Source of the DNA: Limnohabitans sp. | GTDB lineage: Bacteria; Pseudomonadota; Gammaproteobacteria; Burkholderiales; Burkholderiaceae_C | Assembly: GCA_021731425.1 (NCBI GenBank) | Contig: JAKFXJ010000324.1 | Location: 1 to 12,772 of the forward strand | Length of the DNA: 12,772 bases | Direction: 5' to 3' | Shown here: piece after piece, positions 9,418 to 12,772 of the stretch | Layout: each line of letters begins with the position of its first letter | Numbering within the stretch: position 1 is the first letter of the stretch | Program-made: the position numbers and the translations under genes | The notes under the pieces: model-generated | Told to the model about the DNA's origin: nothing | Databases searched by the model: none | What the model saw: only the letters and a program-made list of their open reading frames with translations

Positions 9418-10289
9418 TATTTGAGCAAGTTCAAGAGGTATTGGCCGTAACCATTTTTGGCCAAAGGCGCGGCCAGCTTTTGAACCGCTGAGGCATCGAT
9501 CCATTTTTGATGGAACGCGATCTCCTCCGGACAAGCCACCATCAGGCCCTGGCGTTTTTGCAAGGTGGCGATGAAGCCCGCCGCTTAGAGCAAGCTGTCG
9601 TGTGTGCCAGTGTCCAGCCAGGCATAACCACGGCCCATGATTTCCACGTTCAGCTGGCCCAGCTCAAGGTAGCGCTTGTTCACGTCGGTGATTTCGAGCT
9701 CACCCCGTGGCGAGGGCCGGATGTCGGCGGCGATGTCACACACCTGTTGGTCGTAAAAATACAGGCCGGTGACCGCGAAATTGCTCTTAGGTACTTTGGG
9801 TTTTTCTTCGATCGACAAGGCCCGAAAAGACGCATCAAAGTCGACCACACCATAACGCTCTGGGTCGTGCACATGGTAGGCAAAGACGCTCGCGCCACTG
9901 GTGCGGGCATGGGCACTGGCCAGCAGCTTGACCAGGTCGTGGCCGTAATAAATGTTGTCGCCCAACACCAAAGCGCTGGGGTCCTGGCCCACAAAGTCCC
10001 GGCCGATGATGAAGGCCTGCGCCAGGCCATCGGGGCTGGGCTGCACCGCGTACTGGATATTCATACCCCACTGGCTGCCGTCGCCCAGCAGCTCGGTGAA
10101 ACGCGGCGTGTCTTGTGGCGTGCTGATCAGCAGCACATCGCGGATGCCCGCCAGCATGAGCGTGGTCAGCGGGTAATACACCATGGGCTTGTCGTACACC
10201 GGCATAAGCTGCTTGCTCACCGCTTGGGTGACTGGGTACAAGCGGGTGCCGGAGCCGCCTGCGAGGATGATGCCTTTTCGATTGATCAT
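9417..10289 (-). pseudogene. rfbA: glucose-1-phosphate thymidylyltransferase, interrupted by an in-frame stop at codon 235
   Basis: RmlA makes dTDP-glucose from dTTP and glucose-1-phosphate, the entry step to dTDP-rhamnose. The intact frame would be 290 residues, the family norm. The nucleotide-binding [14 protein letters not shown] (6-19), [14 protein letters not shown] (28-41), metal Asp111 (LGDNIYYG), EEKP (161-164), GELEITDVN (196-204) and second metal Asp226 (WLDTGTHDS) are all present. A TAA (9585-9587) then replaces the Glu codon expected in DSLLEA. The frame continues without further damage: GFIATLQKRQGLMVACPEE, IAFHQKWID, LAKNGYGQYL, and the normal stop TAA at 9417-9419. The short product (9585-10289, 234 residues) keeps the active site but loses the C-terminal helices used in oligomer contacts and allosteric dTDP-rhamnose binding. 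A single-base sequencing error is the main alternative. Confidence 0.85.
9585..9587 (-). other. rfbA: in-frame premature TAA within rfbA
   Basis: On the minus strand the codons read GAC AGC TTG CTC TAA GCG GCG GGC TTC. Homologues have Glu (GAA or GAG) at the TAA, so one G-to-T change explains it. The frame before and after is the same (705 and 873 nt from the start are both multiples of three), so this is a nonsense change and not a frameshift. Confidence 0.9.
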
Positions 10290-10294
10290 GGCTT

Positions 10295-10300
10295 ATTTTA
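10295..10300 (-). promoter_or_regulatory. -10-like hexamer TAAAAT before rfbA
   Basis: Minus-strand TAAAAT (5 of 6) ends 5 nt before the rfbA ATG at 10289. No Shine-Dalgarno sequence can fit in the remaining AAGCC, so any transcript from it would be leaderless. A -35 match at normal spacing is not seen. Confidence 0.35.
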
Positions 10301-10345
10301 GGGGATGGCCTTTTTCACGCGCGGCGCGTTTGACCGCATGGACAC

Positions 10346-10351
10346 GATAAT
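10346..10351 (+). promoter_or_regulatory. -10-like hexamer GATAAT before the HTTM cassette
   Basis: Plus-strand GATAAT ends 7 nt before the ATG at 10359, the same geometry as at the VOC gene. The AGGA between them lies only 2 nt from the ATG, too near to act as a ribosome site. TTGACC at 10329 is a good -35 sequence, but the 11-bp spacing is wrong. Confidence 0.35.
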
Positions 10352-10358
10352 GAGGACC

Positions 10359-10898
10359 ATGGAATTGACCGCCCTCTTGATTCTGGCTTATTTCGCTTGG
10401 CTGGCCGTGGCCTTGCGCAAGCGCCAGCGCACGGTGCAAGGCCCCTGGCTGTTCCTGCTGCGGGCCTTCTTTCCAAACTGGCAGTTTTTTCATGGCCTGG
10501 GGCCAGCCCCTCGGCTGTGGGTGCGTGCACAGAGCCAGCCCGGCCAGTGGTCAAACTGGCAAGCCGTCTACCCCCGCTTGCCGCGCAGGGCATGGCACCT
10601 GCTGCACAACCCCGCCGTGAACCTGGCCCTGTCGCATCAGAACCTGGTGGAGCACTTGGCCACCGATGTCCACGACCTGGCCGAAAACGCCGACATCCGC
10701 GATTGTGTGAGCTACCAATTGGTGACGCGTCTGGCACGCGATGCCGTTCAGGGCGGCCGCTGGGCCGACACCCCCATGCTGCAACGCCCCAATGGGTTCA
10801 CGCCCCAAGCGTTTCAGTTCGAAATCCGTTTGCTGCATCTGGGCCAAGCCGGTGAGGCGCAGTTGTTGTTGTCCCCCGTGATCCCCCTTCACCCATGA
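10359..10898 (+). CDS. small membrane-anchored protein of unknown function, partner of the HTTM protein (SdpA-like layout)
   Basis: A protein of about 179 residues that I cannot place in a named family. It has one N-terminal transmembrane segment (ELTALLILAYFAWLAVAL, residues 2-19), a basic patch (RKRQR), then LRAFFPNWQFFHGLGPAPRLWVR (about 33-55), Trp-rich repeats (SQPGQWSNW) and a soluble alpha/beta-like remainder without cysteine pairs. The FFPxWxFFxxxxPxP pattern right after an anchor recalls SdpA-type and related proteins that sit next to HTTM/SdpB membrane proteins; this is resemblance, not proof. In-frame starts also exist at 10305, 10338 and 10350. I prefer 10359 because the anchor begins there and GATAAT lies 7 nt before it. 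Its stop overlaps the next start as ATGA, so the two products are probably made in a fixed ratio. Confidence 0.72.
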   Translation: MELTALLILAYFAWLAVALRKRQRTVQGPWLFLLRAFFPNWQFFHGLGPAPRLWVRAQSQPGQWSNWQAVYPRLPRRAWHLLHNPAVNLALSHQNLVEHLATDVHDLAENADIRDCVSYQLVTRLARDAVQGGRWADTPMLQRPNGFTPQAFQFEIRLLHLGQAGEAQLLLSPVIPLHP

Positions 10899-11674
10899 AC
10901 CTGGATTTGCCGCTGGCCATTCGGGCTTTTGAGGTCTTGCTCGGCTGGAGTTTGTTGCTGCAAAGCGCCGAATACCTGCGCTTGCGCCCACTGGACCGCG
11001 TGAGCGACTGGCACATTCAACGCGCCGAAGTGCCCAAGGCTTGGGCGCGACATGCGCTGGACAGCTTGTACCGGCCTGTGCCCTATGGCGGCATGCTTTG
11101 GCTGCGCGGTGCCCTGGCCCTGGCCTTGATGCTGGGCCATGCCGGTCCTGGCAGCGCTGTGCTTTTGTTCCTGATGGCTTTGCTGATCCTGCTGCGCTGG
11201 CGCGGCGCCTTCAACGGCGGCAGCGATTTCATGACGCTGGTGGGTCTGACCGGCTTGCTGCTGGCCCATGTGCTGGGACTCTTCACAGACGCTGCCAACG
11301 CTTGGCGTGTGGCTCTTTGGTATGTGGCGGTGCAAAGCCTGAGCTCTTACTTTGTGTCGGGCTGGGTCAAGTTGATGCGCCCTGAATGGCGCTCAGGACG
11401 CGCCCTGACGGTTTTTCTGGACAACGCTGTTTACGGCCCTTTGCCCGCAGACAGCATTTACCGCCAACCCCAACTGGCCATGCTGTGCAGTTGGGGCTTC
11501 ATCGTTTGGGAAGGCCTGTTCCCTCTCGCTTTGCTCGATGTTCGCTTGGCGGCCATGTTCTGCAGCATCGCTGCGGTGTTTCACTTTCTCGTGTTCTGGT
11601 TCTTTGGACTCAACCGCTTTTTCTGGGCTTGGCTGAGCACCTTTCCCGCCATCTTGTACTGTGCATCGGCCTGA
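10895..11674 (+). CDS. HTTM-domain (SdpB / vitamin K-dependent carboxylase-like) integral membrane protein
   Basis: 259 residues with about seven hydrophobic segments (roughly 8-26, 66-82, 86-101, 112-131, 137-155, 195-213, 217-237) and a further one at 241-256. The features of the HTTM superfamily are present: YFVSGWVKLMRPEWRSGRAL (152-171) with Lys159 and the WRSG turn, the later FHFLVFWFFGLNRFFWAWLSTFPAILY (229-255), and the small-residue region between them. HTTM proteins include the vitamin K gamma-carboxylase core and SdpB, which helps mature the Bacillus SDP toxin. The function here is unknown. No DCC-family partner and no carboxylase C-terminal extension are present. The ATG overlaps the upstream stop (ATGA) and has no Shine-Dalgarno sequence of its own, so it depends on coupling. 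hemE follows after 155 nt on the same strand. Confidence 0.8.
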   Translation: MNLDLPLAIRAFEVLLGWSLLLQSAEYLRLRPLDRVSDWHIQRAEVPKAWARHALDSLYRPVPYGGMLWLRGALALALMLGHAGPGSAVLLFLMALLILLRWRGAFNGGSDFMTLVGLTGLLLAHVLGLFTDAANAWRVALWYVAVQSLSSYFVSGWVKLMRPEWRSGRALTVFLDNAVYGPLPADSIYRQPQLAMLCSWGFIVWEGLFPLALLDVRLAAMFCSIAAVFHFLVFWFFGLNRFFWAWLSTFPAILYCASA

Positions 11675-11749
11675 CCGGGTCTGACTGGCCTTGCCCGACC
11701 CGACCTTCACATCATGTCTTGCTGATGTGGCACTGCGTTTTTGTGCACG

Positions 11750-11833
11750 ATGCAACGCTATCGCTTGGGTTTGAACATCGGTGACGTTTTGCACTGGACC
11801 AGACTGGTGCTGCCTGCGAAAATATTCAGATGA
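11750..11833 (+). CDS. possible 27-codon upstream ORF overlapping the hemE start
   Basis: ATG at 11750 to TGA at 11831-11833 encodes 27 residues ([12 protein letters not shown]... ending LPAKIFR), strongly basic (five Arg/Lys, one Asp) and partly hydrophobic. The stop overlaps the hemE ATG as ATGA, the layout of translational coupling. It has no Shine-Dalgarno sequence, and a 27-codon open frame is easily random, so this is only a candidate leader ORF or small peptide. The rest of the 11675-11829 gap shows no clear terminator. Confidence 0.2.
   Translation: MQRYRLGLNIGDVLHWTRLVLPAKIFR
11818..11823 (+). promoter_or_regulatory. weak -10-like hexamer GAAAAT before hemE
   Basis: GAAAAT (4 of 6) ends 6 nt before the hemE ATG in a local AT-rich patch (GAAAATATTCAG), repeating the spacing seen at serS. 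The -35 side is unconvincing: TTGCAC is at 11789 with 23-bp spacing. Confidence 0.2.
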
Positions 11834-12772
11834 ACACAAGCTCCAACGCCACCGCGTCTTCGTCGGCATTTGCCCCCTTGCAAAACGACACCTTCCTGCG
11901 TGCTTGCCTGCGCCAAGCCACCGACCACACCCCCGTCTGGCTCATGCGCCAGGCCGGGCGCTACCTGCCCGAGTACTGCGCCACCCGCGCCAAGGCCGGC
12001 AGCTTCATGGGTCTGGCCACCAATGTGGATTACGCGACCGAGGTGACGCTGCAGCCGCTGGACCGCTACCCGCTCGACGCGTCCATCTTGTTCAGCGACA
12101 TCCTCACGGTGCCTGACGCCATGGGCCTTGGCTTGTCTTTTGCACAAGGTGAAGGCCCACGCTTTGCCAAGAATGTGCGCGACGAAGCGGCTGTGGCAGA
12201 CCTCGCCGTGCCCGACATGAACAAGCTGCGCTACGTGTTCGATGCGGTGACGTCCATCCGCAAGGCGCTGAACGGCCGAGTGCCCCTGATCGGTTTTTCT
12301 GGCAGCCCTTGGACGCTGGCCTGCTACATGGTCGAGGGCGCAGGCTCAGACGACTACCGGCATGTCAAAACCCTGATGTACAGCCGCCCGGACCTGATGC
12401 ACCGCATTTTGGAAATCAACGCCGATGCTGTGGCCCTTTACTTGAACACCCAAATCGAAGCCGGCGCTCAAGCGGCCATGATTTTTGACAGCTGGGGCGG
12501 CGTGCTGGCCGATGGGGCTTTCCAGCAGTTCAGCATGGCCTACACGGCCCGCGTTCTGAGCCAGCTCAAAACCGAGCACAACGGCCAGCGCATCCCCAGC
12601 ATCGTGTTCACCAAAGGCGGCGGCTTGTGGCTGCCCGAGATGGCGGGCCTGAACTGCGATGTGCTGGGCCTGGACTGGACCATGAACCTGGGCCGTGCCC
12701 GCGCCATGGTGGGTGGCCAAGTCGGCGGCCCCGGCAAAGCGCTGCAAGGCAACATCGACCCCAACATCTTGT
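11830..12772 (+). CDS. hemE: uroporphyrinogen decarboxylase (3' end beyond the window)
   Basis: Decarboxylates the four acetate side chains of uroporphyrinogen III to give coproporphyrinogen III in heme synthesis; cytosolic TIM-barrel dimer. About 314 of the usual 360-370 residues are present, and the frame is still open at the last base. Signature 1, [15 protein letters not shown] (35-49), with Arg40 and Arg44 binding substrate carboxylates, catalytic Asp90 (FSDIL), signature 2 [16 protein letters not shown] (155-170) with Tyr166, and the later FDSWGG block (from about residue 219) are all intact. The ATG at 11830 gives a short Ser/Ala-rich lead before the conserved NDTFLRAC. There is no Shine-Dalgarno sequence; a GAAAAT lies 6 nt upstream and a short ORF ends on the start as ATGA. 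Confidence 0.97.
   Translation, partial: MNTSSNATASSSAFAPLQNDTFLRACLRQATDHTPVWLMRQAGRYLPEYCATRAKAGSFMGLATNVDYATEVTLQPLDRYPLDASILFSDILTVPDAMGLGLSFAQGEGPRFAKNVRDEAAVADLAVPDMNKLRYVFDAVTSIRKALNGRVPLIGFSGSPWTLACYMVEGAGSDDYRHVKTLMYSRPDLMHRILEINADAVALYLNTQIEAGAQAAMIFDSWGGVLADGAFQQFSMAYTARVLSQLKTEHNGQRIPSIVFTKGGGLWLPEMAGLNCDVLGLDWTMNLGRARAMVGGQVGGPGKALQGNIDPNIL

Noticed and set aside
9507..10301. 264-codon open frame on the plus strand opposite rfbA, as a possible replacement for the broken gene
   Set aside because: No motif or plausible composition; the rfbA frame still reads through to a normal C-terminus on the minus strand.
10305..10358. longer N-terminus for the small HTTM partner starting at 10305
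   Set aside because: It would leave only 15 bp between two divergent starts and adds residues before the membrane anchor without a ribosome site; 10359 fits the anchor and the -10-like box.
11675..11720. possible terminator hairpin (CGGGTC ... GACCCG) after the HTTM gene
   Set aside because: Only 6 bp with a 15-nt loop and no T-run on either strand, so it does not qualify.

Overview
The window is a dense piece of bacterial chromosome, most likely from a freshwater-type betaproteobacterium of the Burkholderiales (Comamonadaceae-like, for example the Limnohabitans/Rhodoferax neighbourhood). That placement is an inference from the high GC content, the codon choice and the flavour of the HemE, SerS, PurT and PfkB-type kinase proteins; no 16S gene or other decisive marker is present. 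No insertion sequence, phage gene, CRISPR array or rRNA was seen.

Layout. Positions 1-577 hold a possible tail of a plus-strand gene and a VOC-fold protein gene on the minus strand whose codon use is more AT-rich than the rest. Positions 578-3492 are a minus-strand housekeeping unit read fkpB - ispH - serS - tRNA-Ser(CGA), closed by a rho-independent terminator. Divergent from it, radC, an adenosine-kinase-like PfkB kinase, an exported serine beta-lactamase-like hydrolase, purT and galE run on the plus strand (3622-8831). From the kinase to galE the spacing is tight enough for one operon. galE converges on rfbA-rfbC (minus strand, 8866-10289), with a terminator-like hairpin between them. Divergent from rfbA is a two-gene membrane cassette (10359-11674): a small one-TM protein and an HTTM/SdpB-like multi-span membrane protein. 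The window ends inside hemE.

How the genes relate. serS sits directly upstream of a tRNA that its product charges. galE, rfbA and rfbC all make nucleotide-sugar precursors for surface polysaccharide (UDP-galactose or UDP-GalNAc, and dTDP-rhamnose), although rfbB and rfbD are absent here. purT and the adenosine-kinase-like protein both touch purine metabolism.

Main points for a second look: (1) rfbA carries an in-frame TAA at codon 235, after which 55 further codons remain intact and recognisable, so it is freshly broken or a base error; (2) the HTTM cassette recalls SdpA/SdpB peptide-maturation pairs but has no obvious toxin gene; (3) five genes have a -10-like hexamer 5-7 nt before the start codon and no usable Shine-Dalgarno sequence, suggesting leaderless transcripts; (4) GalE has Cys at the position equal to E. 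coli Tyr299, which predicts use of N-acetylated sugars; (5) a 27-codon ORF overlaps the hemE start by ATGA.
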